Part shown: piece after piece, positions 9,454-21,236 of the stretch
Layout of the letters: every line of letters begins with the position of its first letter
Numbering within the stretch: position 1 is the first letter of the stretch
Assembly (NCBI GenBank): GCA_022606135.1
Contig: JABYQN010000003.1
Coordinates: forward strand, 124,001-188,000
Length of the DNA: 64,000 nt
Reading direction: 5' to 3'
DNA from: Fomes fomentarius
Taxonomy: Eukaryota; Basidiomycota; Agaricomycetes; Polyporales; Polyporaceae
Program-made: the position numbers and the translations under genes
The notes under the pieces: generated by a model
The model's database searches: none
What the model was told of the DNA's origin: nothing
What the model saw: the letters and a program-made list of their open reading frames with translations, nothing else

Positions 9454-11835
9454 ATGGATAGAACAGGTCTCTTTCAGAATATCCGGGTATATTGTGCGTC
9501 CCTGTTTTTCACGTCTCTTTCTTGACCATGCACTAACATCGAACTACTTTGCCAGGGCTCGCATTCATCGTGTATTGGGGCTTCGTCCTCTTTGGCTACG
9601 ATACGTGAGTTCCCCCTGCTCTCATGCACCTTCAAACTTACACCCCACTCGAACCTGTAGTGGCGTCAGCGGCGGAGTCGTGTCCCAGCCCTACTTCAGG
9701 AGCCACTTTGGCATCACGGACGCAGCAGGAAATGCAAACACGCAAAAAGCGAATAACATCAACTCGAACGTCGTCTCCGTCCTCCAAGCAGGTGCGTTCT
9801 TCGGTGCGCTTGGGAGTGCGCCCCTCTCAGGTAAGTTCTATTTAGGCGTGGCATGGAGCGTCCCATTTTTGCATCGGGCTTGAAGCGGATGTCCATATAT
9901 GCCGAATGAATACGTACCTCCCCGAGACCGTGGTTTGGTCAGGTGGGCAGCAGAGGCTTCTTCCTATCCTGCAGGGGGCGGTCAATGTTATCGCTGGGAG
10001 CATTCACACGAGAGGAGATGCTGATGCTTCATCTCTTCTTCTCGCCAGCCGCAATCGGGAGGAAGTGGTCCCTCTTCATTTGGAGCCTCGTCTTCTCCGT
10101 CGGTGCCGTAAGTGACGTCTACACTTGGCGCGCAATCTCTGGCACGGTGCATTCGTACACTCGCATGTGCTCACCTTTCACTCCTTATGTTCCTTTTCAA
10201 GATCTTACAAACGATCGCTGGGGGCTCGCGCGGCCTGGGATACGTCTACTCCGGACGAGTGGTTGCTGGGATAGGCATCGGAGCGATATCCGCCGTCGCG
10301 CCAACATTCGTGTCGGAATGCGCGCCCAAGGAAGTTCGCGGTCGTTTGACAGGTCTGAACCAAGTCATGATTGGGGTCGGACTCGTCCTGTCGTACTTCA
10401 TCAACTGTGCGCACCCTTTCCCTTTCTCCATACCAAGTTGATCCTGACCCTGACTTTGTTCGGACGTCGTCCAGTCGGAGTGAGCGCACACGTCACAACT
10501 GGGTACGCAGTCTGGCGGATCCCATTCGGCTTCCAGCTCGTGCCCGCCGGGCTCATGTCCCTCGGGCTGCTCACCGTCAAAGAGTCTCCTCGATGGCTCG
10601 CGTCCGTGGGCCACATAGACCGCGCGTTCGCAAACCTCGCGTACCTCCGCCGCCTGCCCATCGACGACTCGCGCATTAGGGCGGAGATGGCGGAGATCGA
10701 GGCTGCAATGGCAGAGGAACGCGAGGCGCGGAAGGGGATGGGGGCATGCGGGGCGTGAGGGAGGCGTTTCTGGGCAAGGGCAATGGAGTGCGGTTCGTGA
10801 TTGCGATAATCATCTTTGTGCTGCAGAATTGGAATGGGCAGAATTCGGTGGGGTATTACGCGCCGCAGATATTTTCGCAGGTGAGTTTTGCTTCTCTTTT
10901 ATCGTCACAGCTCACGATCGTATCGTATGCCGTGTATCGTGCTGATTGATATTCGCAGATCGGGTACACAGGCACGACGTCGTCTCTCCTTGCCTCCGGG
11001 ATCTACGGGATCATGAAACTCCTTGCCACCACGACATTCGTGTTCTTCCTCTTCGACTCCTTCGGACGCAAGTACTCGCTCTTCATCTCTAGCATCGGCA
11101 TGGGTGTTCTCTTCTTCATCATCGGTGCGCTCCTGAAGGAGTTTCCCCCGCCGAAGAACGCGACGAGTCCCCCGCCGGCCAGTAAGGCGATGGCGGCGAT
11201 GTTGTATATCTATGTCGTGCTGTATTCGATGGGGTGGGGGCCGCTCCCGTGAGCTCGCTCCACGCCTGTGATCGGTGGCGAGACTGATGGGTGTAGATGG
11301 GTTTACGTGTCTGATATCTTCCCGACGAGGACGCGTCACTATGGACTCGCGATCGGGAGTGCCTCCCAATGGATGTCCAGTGAGTCGATCCTGTTGTGTA
11401 TTGTGGAAGTGGATCGTCGGCTGATGCGTATCTAGACTTCACTATCTCGAAAGCGACACCCACTCTGCAGACCGAGCTGGGGTACAAGATGTTCTTCATG
11501 TTCGGCACAATCGACCTCGTCGTCTTGACCACGTTCTCCCTGTACGTCCATGCTTTGCTCTCCACGAAAGCGTTCTCATGATATCATTCCAAACAGACTT
11601 ATCCCTGAGACGAAAGGCCGCAGTCTGGAGGAGATGGATATCATCTTCGGTGCCGTTCAGGAAGAGAAGCGGAGGGCGGATATCGCTGCCCAGGAGCGCG
11701 GTACGTCTTTCATCTTGCGTTCAGCTATTGGTGCCACAGCCCCAGAGACCTGATCGAGAGGTTAGCCCTCCAGCACGACGTCTACTCCCCGACTCGGACC
11801 TGGGTGGATCGGTTGACCCCGATTTGAAGGTGTAG
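9454..11835 (+). CDS. MFS sugar/quinate-type transporter, one frame break
   Basis: A 12-TM major facilitator of the sugar porter family, resembling basidiomycete proteins annotated as quinate or hexose permeases. It probably imports a sugar or cyclic polyol across the plasma membrane. Hallmarks in order are WGFVLFGYDTGVSGGVV (TM1), IGRKWSL (loop 2-3), YVYSGRVVAGIGIGAIS, APKEVRGRLTGLNQ, ESPRWL, QNWNGQNSVGYYAPQIF (TM7), DSFGRKYSLF and the PETKGRSLEEMD signature. There are about ten exons with short GT-AG introns; the first is 9454-9493 and the stop is at 11833-11835. The intron after about 9830 is longer than usual (about 215 bp). Near 10735-10746, in a G-rich run, the frame ending EREARKGMG does not join MRGVREAFLGKG; one base is missing or two are extra, and no intron fits. 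It is a recent pseudogene or a sequence error. Confidence 0.82.
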
Positions 11836-12697
11836 TGCGATGTCCGGGAGAGGTGCTTCGTGAGCATGGTTCAGTACTACGCTGAGTAGGGAAGATTCGA
11901 TGAGCGACCAAGCTCGTCAGGAGGAAGTTTGGTCAATGATTTCAACCAGTTGACCAGCGCTTAGCAATGCTAATCGGAGTCTAGAACATCGTTTTGCTCC
12001 GATAGTTCCTGTGTCATAGGCGCTCAACATCCAATGTTGAACTTTGCCACAGGTCTGACAGGAGGGAAGACATACTCCCAAGCTATCAAAAGACGCTTGC
12101 AAGGTTCTCGACTAGCATGCAGCAGTTCAGCTTATGCTCAACGTACGTATGTACATGGAGACGCATAATGTTTGTATCCATGGCTGCGGTGACGATGTCC
12201 TCGATGAGCAGTCGATTCACCTAGTACTAGTTGCCGACGCTGCGGAGGTGGCTCAGGGCGATACCCGAGGGGCCGCCCCATGACCTCTCTCCGCCATAGC
12301 GCTGGTTTGGCGGTGTATGTGGGTCATCGGCATCTTCACTTATAGCATCACGCGACTGGGTCATGCGATCCAGGCGATCTAATGACTCCGTCTATATACA
12401 GGGGAGGATACATCGGCCTCTCACAATCTCCGCGTTTTCAACCGCATCCGTCGACATATCTGTGACACTTGCGCGGGCTTGCGAAGCCTCGCGAGGGCGC
12501 TTGTCGCTTGTGTAAGGCTCTCAAGCCCGGTTTCAATATTGAATCTCGGCCATCCGATGAGTTTGTCATCTGTGAAGAGTCAGGAGGCCTGACGGTATAT
12601 ATTCCTTGACTGCCAATTCTAGTTCTGTGGCTCAGCTCGGACGTTTCTCCGTTGGCACAAGGTCGTCCAGCTCTGTCAACAGCAACGCGGCGCCAAC
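11836..12697. other. intergenic, promoter of carboxylesterase 1
   Basis: No gene seen. A GGTATATATTCC element at about 12594-12605 is about 95-100 bases before the esterase ATG and could serve as its TATA box. Confidence 0.4.
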
Positions 12698-15150
12698 ATG
12701 TTCTCTAATCTCGCGTTGTTCCTACAACTCACGTTCCTGTTGGCTTCGCAGCTGTCACCCGTCGATGCTGCGACTGTGAAACTTGACAATGCGACTGTCG
12801 TCGGTTTGACCAACGGCTCGGTGACGAGCTACTGGGGCATTCGCTACGCCCAACCTCCGTGAGTTGTTATTCACAGCCTTGCGTCTCGTCATCGCTTTCT
12901 CGTCATCGCTGACGCACGTTACGGCACTCCATGATTACAGGGTTGGAGACCTCCGTCTCCGTCTCCCGAAGGGGATCACATCGTATACGAGAACGTTTAA
13001 CGCGACGCATCCTGGGGTGAGGTGCGTGCAACTCTCGCCGCCTATCAGGTCCGACTTGCCCCTGCCGCTGGTGAAGGAGGCACTTGGCTACGCCGCTGCC
13101 ATTGCGTCGAATGGCTTCACACCGATTGAGAGCGAGGATTGTGCGACCTTCCTCACCTGTTCGACACAGGGCGGTTTCACTGAGTAAGTTAACTCGATAG
13201 GTCTCACGATAAACGTTCAAGTGCCAAAAGGGACCAAGCCCGGCGACAAATTGCCTGTCATTGCTGTGAGTTGTGATTTCCGTCCGAGCTGTATTGCTTC
13301 CTTCATTGAACAAAACGGCCGAAGTCCATCTTTGGAGGTGAGAGTATCTCCTCATATGACTATCTCATGACATCCATCTCATCGTCTGGACAGGCGGCTT
13401 CGTGAGCGGCGATTCCTACCAGTACGTTTCCTCGCACCTTCGGATCAGCACTGTCTGAACGTGTGGGCGGTCGGTAGGGTGGCAGGAGACAATATTATTC
13501 GGCGGTCTATTGAGCTCAAACAGCCGGTCATCTACGCAGCCATGAACTACCGCCTAGGCGGTACGTCCTATCTACCCCCTGCAAGGTTCACTCCTGATTG
13601 CCTCGTTGTAGTATTTGCACAGCTCGGTGGCAAAGAGGTTAAGAAGGCCGGTGTAGGCAACCTCTCTTTGCAAGATCGTGAGTCAGTCTCGGCACTATGC
13701 TTGTTTGCGTGTTCACCCACCGTCCACAGAACGCGAGGCGCTTCGGTGGATCAAGAAGTACATCGCGGCATTCGGTGGCGACCCAGACCGAGTCACTCTG
13801 TGAGTATCAGCTCTCATCCGCACGTCCCTCCATCTCCCTGCTCACAATAGCGTGCAGGTGGGGCGTTAGCGCAGGCGCAATCTCGTGCGCTATGCAGACA
13901 CTCACGAACGGCGGGAACACGGAAGGTCTCTTCCATGGTGCAGTCATGGCCGCAGGCTCGCCCATTCCGACTGGGGATATCACGCTATTGCAGCCGCACT
14001 ACGACCAACTCGTCGAGGAGGCTGGGTGTTCGGATGCGACGGATACCTTGAAATGCCTGAGGCAAGTCCCCGCTGCGACCCTTGTTGCCGCGGGCAAGAC
14101 GCTTCCCAATCTCTTTGATTATGCTGTGAGTTGGGGTCACCTCGGATGATGTGACGCTGTGCTCGTATTGATGGTGCGGGCGACGTACTAGGGTCTTGCG
14201 ACGATCTGGTCTCCCTATGCAGATGGACTATTCCTGAAGGCGCCTCCTCAGCACTTGGTTCTCGCGCAGAGCGTTGCGAAGATCCCGTTCATCAGCGGTA
14301 CGCTTTCCCACTACTCTGCAAGAGCTTTGTTTCATTGACGGTCTCCTCTCCCAGGCGACGCCCTCGATGAGGGAACCGTCTTCGCCCTCAGCGCCTTCAA
14401 CATCACGTATGTCCTCTCCACCCATTCTGGTGCCTCTTGCGTCCATCACTCATCCACATCCACGCATCAGTACTGAGGACGAGTTCCGCGGCTACATTAA
14501 GCACTACTTCTACTCTAACGTGCCTGCGAAGGCCGTCGAGCCAATCTTCACCTTGTACCCGAACGATCCCGCTCAAGGATCGCCTTTCGGGACCGGGGAC
14601 GAATACCAGCTGACGCCGTTCTACAAGCGCATGGCGGCGTTCCAGGGCGACTATGTTTTCCAGGCGCCAAGGAGATTCTTCCTTGACAAACGGTCTCATA
14701 TCCAGCCTACGTGGGCCTACAGTACGTCTTCGCCGCGTTTTTGAGAGTGGTGGTGCCAGTGGTACAGGGAGACTGATTCCACTGCTTGTTGAATAGTCAG
14801 CGAAAGGGGACGTGTCGGCGGCCTCGGCTACGTGAGTGCTCTCCTACTACATGACGCTGAACCATGAGCAGTGAGTGACCTGATGTTTCCCTTACTTGGT
14901 GCAGCCACACGGAACCGACTTCGCGCAGGCCTTGTCCGGCAACGTGTACGCAGACTACCTGATTCAGTTCGCGGCGACAAAGAACCCGAACGGAGGTAAC
15001 TCGGACCGGACGGTCTACTGGCCGAACTACAACACCAAGTCCCGCAAGGCCCTCAAGATCGTCGAGGATGGAGTCGAAATTGGGACAGATACGGATCGGC
15101 TGGTCGCAATGGGCGCATTGAGCGCTTTGAGTGTTGCGTATCCGTTGTGA
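12698..15150 (+). CDS. secreted type-B carboxylesterase/lipase (copy 1)
   Basis: An alpha/beta-hydrolase of the carboxylesterase type-B family, predicted secreted; it hydrolyses carboxylic esters of unknown specificity. The N-terminal 25 residues form a signal peptide (LALFLQLTFLLASQL), followed by VVGLTNGSVTSYWGIRYAQPP. An oxyanion-hole GGGF motif is built across two introns. The nucleophile elbow is WGVSAGAIS, with Ser at 13868-13870. The acid residue lies in GDALDEGTVFAL and the catalytic His in SPHGTDFAQ. The gene has about 14 exons: 12698-12858, 12942-13140, 13201-13265 and further short exons to the stop at 15148-15150. The catalytic triad and family length appear complete, so it should be functional. 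A paralogue in opposite orientation lies at 46149-48651. Confidence 0.88.
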
Positions 15151-16166
15151 TGATCCTCCGTTCGTCCTTGCTCTTGGGCACTCTATCTCCATTATGGTGG
15201 CGTCCTGCACATCTACTCTACCCCTGATGCATATGCTTAATGCTGAATGTGTAAAATACCAAGTGAACGCCACCAGGCAATGATATTCAAGGAGTACCGT
15301 AGTTTCAACTTTTGATCTCTAAGTTCTAGTGCACCAGCCAACGACTCTACATGGGCTTTGCTGATACCTCTCAAACGTACAATTGTGTATTTTTCACTCA
15401 GTGGTCTTGGAGAATTTGCTAGGTGCTACGCGAAGATTATTGACCCGGAACGATTTACTTCCCATTCAGTGTCGTGGGCGCGACACACAGTATACAGTGA
15501 CACTGCTTGCTCATTTGTGTCAGGCTACAGCGCTCGTACATATATCAATGAGTGTGCTGTATATCAAACAAAGACCTCAGAGCTCACACGTGGTGTCCGC
15601 CAATGACAGCGAGCAATGTGCCAGGGGCGTGGCACCAGCGAGGAGTCTTCAATAAACTCGGGTTGCAAATACTTTCATCTTCTTCTTCCCTGGGAGGTTG
15701 CGCTCGAACTTTGACTCTCTTTCTAGGTCGACCCCGATCGTCGCCTCACCTCATCTCAGAAGAGAAGCGCGAATGACACGAGTCACTCCGAGTTAGGCAA
15801 GTTGCGTCTAGAGTTACTTCAGGTTAGGCAAGCCGTGTCAAGATCAAGAGCTACTCCAGGTTAGGCAAGTTGTGTCAATGGGTTCTCTTCACCGATGTTC
15901 GAGCTTGTAGTATGGGTCTTCTGAATACCACCCTGCTCGACATTAAGAGTAGCAGGATCCACCACGCTGCCTACAGCACGGAAGATCCTGCTGGAGGTAC
16001 TTCTTGAATCTCCGTTTAACACTCGCGATCGTGATAACGTAGGCCTTGTGATCCTTGCGTAGGTTGAAGGGCACGCTTGTGGGCAGAGGTCGCAGATGAC
16101 TCCTATAGTATAAGAAGTCTCCGTTCAAAATCCTACTATCCACATCCCCCAATCGACGAGCGAATC
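15151..16166. other. intergenic with short tandem repeat
   Basis: No gene is supported. It contains the degenerate triplicated repeat at 15777-15880 and the promoter of the first family A gene. Confidence 0.5.
15777..15880. repeat. three degenerate tandem units of about 35-40 bp
   Basis: Three successive copies share GTTAGGCAAG followed by TTG/CCG-y-GTC, each preceded by GAG-T/C-ACT-YC. Spacing between GTTAGGCAAG cores is about 36-38 bases. It ends roughly 290 bases before the first family A start codon. Confidence 0.6.
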
Positions 16167-17264
16167 ATGGATTACAAGCCAATCATCATCGATCGTGTTC
16201 AGGGCTCCATCGGGGAGGTGAACGACATCGTCGTCACCCTGCAGAAGGACCGGCCGCTCACCTCCGACATCCTCGACATAAACTACCCCCAGGCAAGCAT
16301 TGATAAGTTCCATAATTCGAGCCAGACCGTCGTCGACGTATGTGCATCTACTATCAACTTCACATCCTAACTCCTACGTTGACCAAGTCATATGTAGACC
16401 CTTCGTTCCGCATCGGAGGCCGCGTCCACCTGGCTCAAGCAGACAGGAGACCAGCTCTCCCACAATCTCGTCAAAGCACGGAGCATCGAAACGTCTATCA
16501 GGGACACGTCCTCCCAGGTCCAGCAGACGGACGCGCACGCCAAGGCGACCCAAGAGCGGATCAACGTTCTCAACAACGACATCATTAACGGACAATCCAA
16601 CCTGGGATCCGCTCAGAACGAGCTCAACATGGCGCGCGGCAAGCTGAAGAGAGAGCGCAAGACACGCGACGCCGTCCGCATCGGGGCAAGTGCTGCCCAC
16701 TACTCGTAATCCTGCTAGGTTGCTCACTTCGCCACCCCATGACAGGCTGTCGCATCTCTCTTCTTCGCCCCAGTTCTATCCGTCGCGCTCGCGACAGTCA
16801 GTCTCACCGCCCTCGCGAACGCCGTGGACGAACGCAAGGACGTCGTTCACCGTGTTGAGTCGCAGCTCGCAGCTTCGCGCGCACAACTGCAGGCTCAGCA
16901 AGCTCAACTCACCCGCGAGCACGCGGAGAGCGCACGTCTTGCTGCGCGCATTCAAGAGCTCCAGACACAGTCGACAAGCCTCTCTGCGGAGGTCCAGAAG
17001 CTCGAGAGCGCGCGCGCCGACCTGGCGGAGCTCTCGAAACGCATCAACGACTGTTTGCACACGGTAGATGCGGCTTTGAGCAGCTCGAAGACAATCGAGG
17101 CGATGTGCTCGATGAAAAACGTTGTGGCTGGGATTAGGGGTGTTGTCGGTGCGCTCGGGAATAACGCCATGTTCCAGGGCCCGCTTGCTCAACTCGACGA
17201 CGCCACGCTGGGCGCACTCGACCGTCGGGTGGCCAATATCAAGCGAGGTCTGCTCACGGTCTGA
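16167..17264 (+). CDS. family A coiled-coil protein with central hydrophobic segment (A1)
   Basis: I do not recognise this protein by name. It has 325 residues in three exons: 16167-16337 (57 codons), 16398-16685 (96 codons) and 16746-17264 (172 codons plus stop). The N-terminal half is helical and heptad-rich. Exon 3 opens with a hydrophobic segment at about residues 154-180 (SLFFAPVLSVALATVSLTAL), followed by a long coiled coil and then INDCLHTVDAALSSS and IRGVVGALG. The second intron uses a GC-AG pair (GCAAGT donor). A helical rod with one buried membrane-competent segment recalls components of alpha-helical pore-forming complexes; this is inference from architecture. A tail or scaffold coiled-coil membrane protein is an alternative. 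There is no signal peptide. The neighbours A2 and A3 are paralogues. Confidence 0.82.
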
Positions 17265-17951
17265 TGTTTTTGGCTACATACTTGTTCTCTGCTGTATTTC
17301 TTGACTGAATTTCTGTACCATCGCATGTTCGCTCCCATACATGTATATTTATACGGATCCAACGACGTTGCCACGACACAGAGCGCTCGTATGTAACGTA
17401 ACAGCTACCACCACCTCCAGCCTGACTACTGCCAGACTACTGCGCTCACGGTGCCCGTGGCTCGACCTTGTATCTCTGGCGGAGCTCTCTGCATACAGCC
17501 TGAAGATGCACGACGTGCATGGGACTGGAGGTATTGGAAGTAACGAATGATCAGCACTGATTGTCAGAGAGACCAGTGAGTCGGAAGTCCTACGCACGTC
17601 CTATCACCGCCTTCAAGATCCCTGCTGCTTTGGCTGTGTGGACTGTATGTTGCCTGGATTCTGCGCTCCCAACTTTCCATTACCTTGTCTTGGGATGGTA
17701 CTCGAATTCTGTTCGTACAGGGATCTGCGCGAACTCGCAGCGACCGCTCCGTGTGGCTTGGTACCCCCTACACGAGGCTGTGGCTGATGAGGCTTCTACG
17801 AAGCTAGCCACTAGGTATGGAAGTGTGGCATGCTCAGAGTTCAAGGTGAGCTTCAGGCTACTTTGGCTTCTTTCGAACAGGGTCCGCGCCGCAGCAATCC
17901 AACTCTTCCTACTCCCCACACACTCAGAGAGAAACTGCCCACCAGGCTGCA
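17265..17951. other. intergenic between A1 and A2
   Basis: No independent gene. A long frame running through 17561-17950 lacks motifs and is only an upstream read-through of A2 sequence. The last 60 bases (CAGAGAGAAACTGCCCACC) recur upstream of the truncated A copy near 38680-38700. Confidence 0.55.
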
Positions 17952-19044
17952 ATGCAAGACTACAAACCTCTCGTTGTCTCAGCGGTAGAACGCTCCATCG
18001 ACGCGGTGAACGCGATTGTCGCCACGCTGCAACGAGATCAGTCGCTTCGGTCGGACATACTCGACTTGAACTACCCGAAAGATGTCGTGGAAGATTTCAA
18101 CCAGTCCAGCGAGTTGGTTGTGGAGGTGAGTTCCGCGCCCCGACGTGTTCATACTTGTGTTCACTGGATGTGGAGAACCTGCGCCTTGCGTCTTCCATCA
18201 CCGCCAGATGGCTACAAGAGACGGGTGACCGTTTGTCGTCGAACCTCAGCGAGGCAGGGCGAATTCAAGATTCTATACGGGGCTACCTTTCCTCCCAGAG
18301 AACGACCGAGGCCCATATCAAGAGCACGCAAGCTCGCATCTACACCCTTGAGTCCGACATCAGCAGTGGAGAAGGAAATCTCGCCTCCGCACAGCGCTCC
18401 CTATCGAATGCACGCGAGGAGCTCGATAGGCAGGAAACGATGCGCGGCGTCATGCGTGTCGGGGTATGTCGTCAATTCCCCGTTCCCAGGTCTCCACTAA
18501 TTCACCCATTGTCAATCTCTTCAAGGCAATCGCAGCGTTTTTCTTCGCTCCCATATTTTCTATCGCGCTCACTGTCATCGACATGACGGCGCTTGAAAAC
18601 GCTGTCGAGGAGTCCGAGAACACGATCTCCACCATCGAGCAACAGCTCAGTGCGTCCCGCTCCCAGCTGCAGTCCCAACGCAACGAAGTCTCCCGCGAGC
18701 GAGCGGAGAGCTGCAGGCTCTCCTCCCGTCTCTCTGACCTCCAGCGCAAATCCAACCAACTCTCTGCCGAATCCCGCCGGCTGACCGCCACGCGAGGGAA
18801 CCTTGCAGAACTGTCTGTGCGCATCAACGACTGTCTGCATACCGTGAACTCGGCGCTGAGCAGCTCGACCGTCATCGCGAGCATGTCGTCAATGCGGAAT
18901 GTCGTGTCTGGGATACGAGGAGTGGTTGGCGCGTTGGGCGCGGACGCGATGTTCACGGGGCCTCTTGCGCGACTGGATGATGCGGCCCTTGCGAGTCTTG
19001 ATCGGCGCGTTGCTGCTATTAGGCGTCATCGGCTAACGGTATAG
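17952..19044 (+). CDS. family A coiled-coil protein with central hydrophobic segment (A2)
   Basis: A paralogue of A1 with the same gene structure: exons 17952-18125 (58 codons), 18176-18463 (96 codons) and 18526-19044 (172 codons plus stop). Introns sit at matching codons with matching phase. The product has 326 residues. Shared landmarks are the N-terminus DYKPLVVSAVERSIDAVNAI, the hydrophobic stretch AIAAFFFAPIFSIALTVIDM at the start of exon 3, INDCLHTVNSALSSS and IRGVVGALG near the C-terminus. Here the second intron has an ordinary GT donor. Function is unknown; see A1 for the structural inference. A truncated, inverted near-copy of its 5' end lies at 38320-38680. Confidence 0.84.
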
Positions 19045-19683
19045 TTGGGCTCGTTCTCGATCTTTCCTGTGCTTACGATGTACCTGATACGGCTCAAACT
19101 GGTCTCACACTGCCCTGTGGCCTGACTCATGGAGAGTTGTACATTCGATCGAACTCAATATGTCGCCCCCTCATGGAACAGTCCATTTTGCACAAATCCC
19201 ACTGAACAAAGTTCTAGCATCCTTGGGACCTATGAACTGGATCGCCCTGCACTGCCCATGGTCATAAGCTTCACTGCGGTGTAGCAGAAGAACGTTCTGC
19301 CTCCGACGCTGCCTGTGATCCTGTTCTATCAGAGTTCACGTGTGCAAGGTGCGGTGGTACTTCGATTCTGGCTTCCTCTCCCACATCAACCTTTCCGAAC
19401 TACTCGTACTCGTGTATCTCCCTTCGACGGTATTAGGTTGCCTCGTTTTAGCTCTTCGCATGCGAAACACTGCGGGACAAGGGCTTCTGCGGTCTGTCGT
19501 TGACGTAGAAGTGCCACCATAGCCCCGACTGGACGATTGCACAAGTGGGTCGCAGGCGGGCGGTCGCGGCCTGCATAGGCGTGCTGAGTCGCGATTGGAG
19601 GAACAGGTTTGCTGTAAGAATGAGTTAACGAAGCTTGGTACTGCGGTAGCTGGAGATATGGCCCGTGTTTCCAATCCGTATCC
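19045..19683. other. intergenic between A2 and A3
   Basis: No gene or clear repeat. Short frames here lack motifs. Confidence 0.5.
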
Positions 19684-20991
19684 ATGCAGAATCCGGATCA
19701 AACTTTCGACGCCGCTACGCCTCTACGTGCTACCATGTACGACTACAGTAACGCGATCGTTGACGAAGTACGGCACTCCATTCAGGACCTCAACGACATG
19801 ATATCGTTGCTGTCCAAAACCGAGCCCTTGTCCACCGATACAGACTTCCTTCCTCTGATATATTCATCTGCGACTGTGGAGAGATATTATGAATGCGGCA
19901 CATCTGCCGTCGAGGTAGGACGGTCTCGGTATCGCGTTTGAAACTGGGCTGACGGCGCATCTGTAGCATCTTGGGCAGGCTTCGACTCATGCGAGGAACT
20001 GGCTTGAAGATACGGGCAACCGCCTCGCGGAGAATCTGGTAGAGACGAACCGCGTTCGCGATGCGCTCCGAGGAACGAGCAGCGCCATTGCTAAGAGTTT
20101 GGTGGATATTGGGAGAGTAGACGAAGACGTCCGTATCCTGCGGTCGGAGGTGGAAAGTCACGAACGTGACTTGGTATGCGCTCGTTATGCACTTGAGGCT
20201 GCCGAGGAGAAGAAGAAGGAGGCAGAGGTGATGAGCGTGGTTGTCGATGGTACAGTACGTATGACCCAACAGGCAAGGCTCAAAATATAGGACACTCAGA
20301 CAATTGACAGTGCCTGCTATCCGGGATGTTCCTCCCCCTCATCCCAGCCATCGCTCTGACGATGAGTACCATCCCATTCGACAGAGCAGTTGAAGAAATG
20401 TGGAAAACGGCAGCCACGGCGAAGGACAGTGTGGACACAGCTACGTCCCTCCTAGAATCTTCACGCGAAGCTCTTCGAGGGAAGCGGTCAGTGAAAGCAC
20501 ACCTCTTGTCCGAACACGCCAGGACCTGCCGTCGCGAACGTGAAATCGCAGCTCAAGTTCGTGTGCTTGAACAAAAGCGCGAGTATCTTACCACATCCTC
20601 GCGCCACTCTGCATCCTCGAGCTCCCGCATCAACGACTGCCTCTACGCCGTCAGCAGTGCGTACAGCGGCTCCCAAATCATCCCCCTCACGTCGTCCATT
20701 CGAACCATGGTGTCATGCGTCAAGGACATCGTCTTGGAGCTCGGGCGAGATGAGTTGTGTTCCGGACCTCTGGTGGAGCTCGACGAGTCCGCAATAGACG
20801 TACTGGTCACGCGTATGATAGCTATCACAGAGATTGAGAACCGAGTGTACTGTAGAGAGTACGCTGCTCATAAGCCGTCTGGAACATGCCGAGAACGCAG
20901 TCCGAGAACGCAGTCTGATGCGCAACTCTCCATTGGGTGCAAGTGGAGACTAGGTAACATTACGGGAATATATTCATTACAGGGAACGTAG
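19684..20991 (+). CDS. family A coiled-coil protein, divergent (A3)
   Basis: A third family A member with the same three-exon plan: first exon to 19914, second exon 19967-20254 (96 codons, the same length as in A1 and A2), third exon from 20311 to the stop at 20991. Two in-frame ATGs are possible, 19684 and 19735. The latter gives an N-terminus aligned with A1 and A2 (MYDYSNAIVDEVRHSIQDLN). Exon 3 begins with a hydrophobic stretch (MFLPLIPAIALTM), then coiled coil, then INDCLYAVSSAYSGS. Compared with A1 and A2 it lacks the usual C-terminus and extends about 50 residues further in unrelated, basic sequence. It is the most diverged copy and may have changed role or be starting to decay. Confidence 0.7.
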
Positions 20992-21236
20992 GAGGAAGAG
21001 CTTCTTTACTGTGCTTCCATGTTTCTTGGGTGTCGCAGCACTCATGACAGCTTTGCCCATTGCCCTGATCATCATTGACACCGGCCGCTTCCTGAGTCTC
21101 CTGATGGAAATTAGCTCGTCCAAATCGAGCTCGAAATCAATCCTACACGCTGCGGTAGCTGGAACCGTCAGACTATCAGAATCCTCCATTTGTTGCTCAG
21201 CTCCTCACAATTTCCTCACACTCTCCACAACGCACC

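Noticed and set aside
17561..17951. Long plus-strand frame extending A2 upstream
   Set aside because: The A2 start at 17952 matches the starts of A1 and the truncated copy; the upstream part is unrelated and non-conserved.
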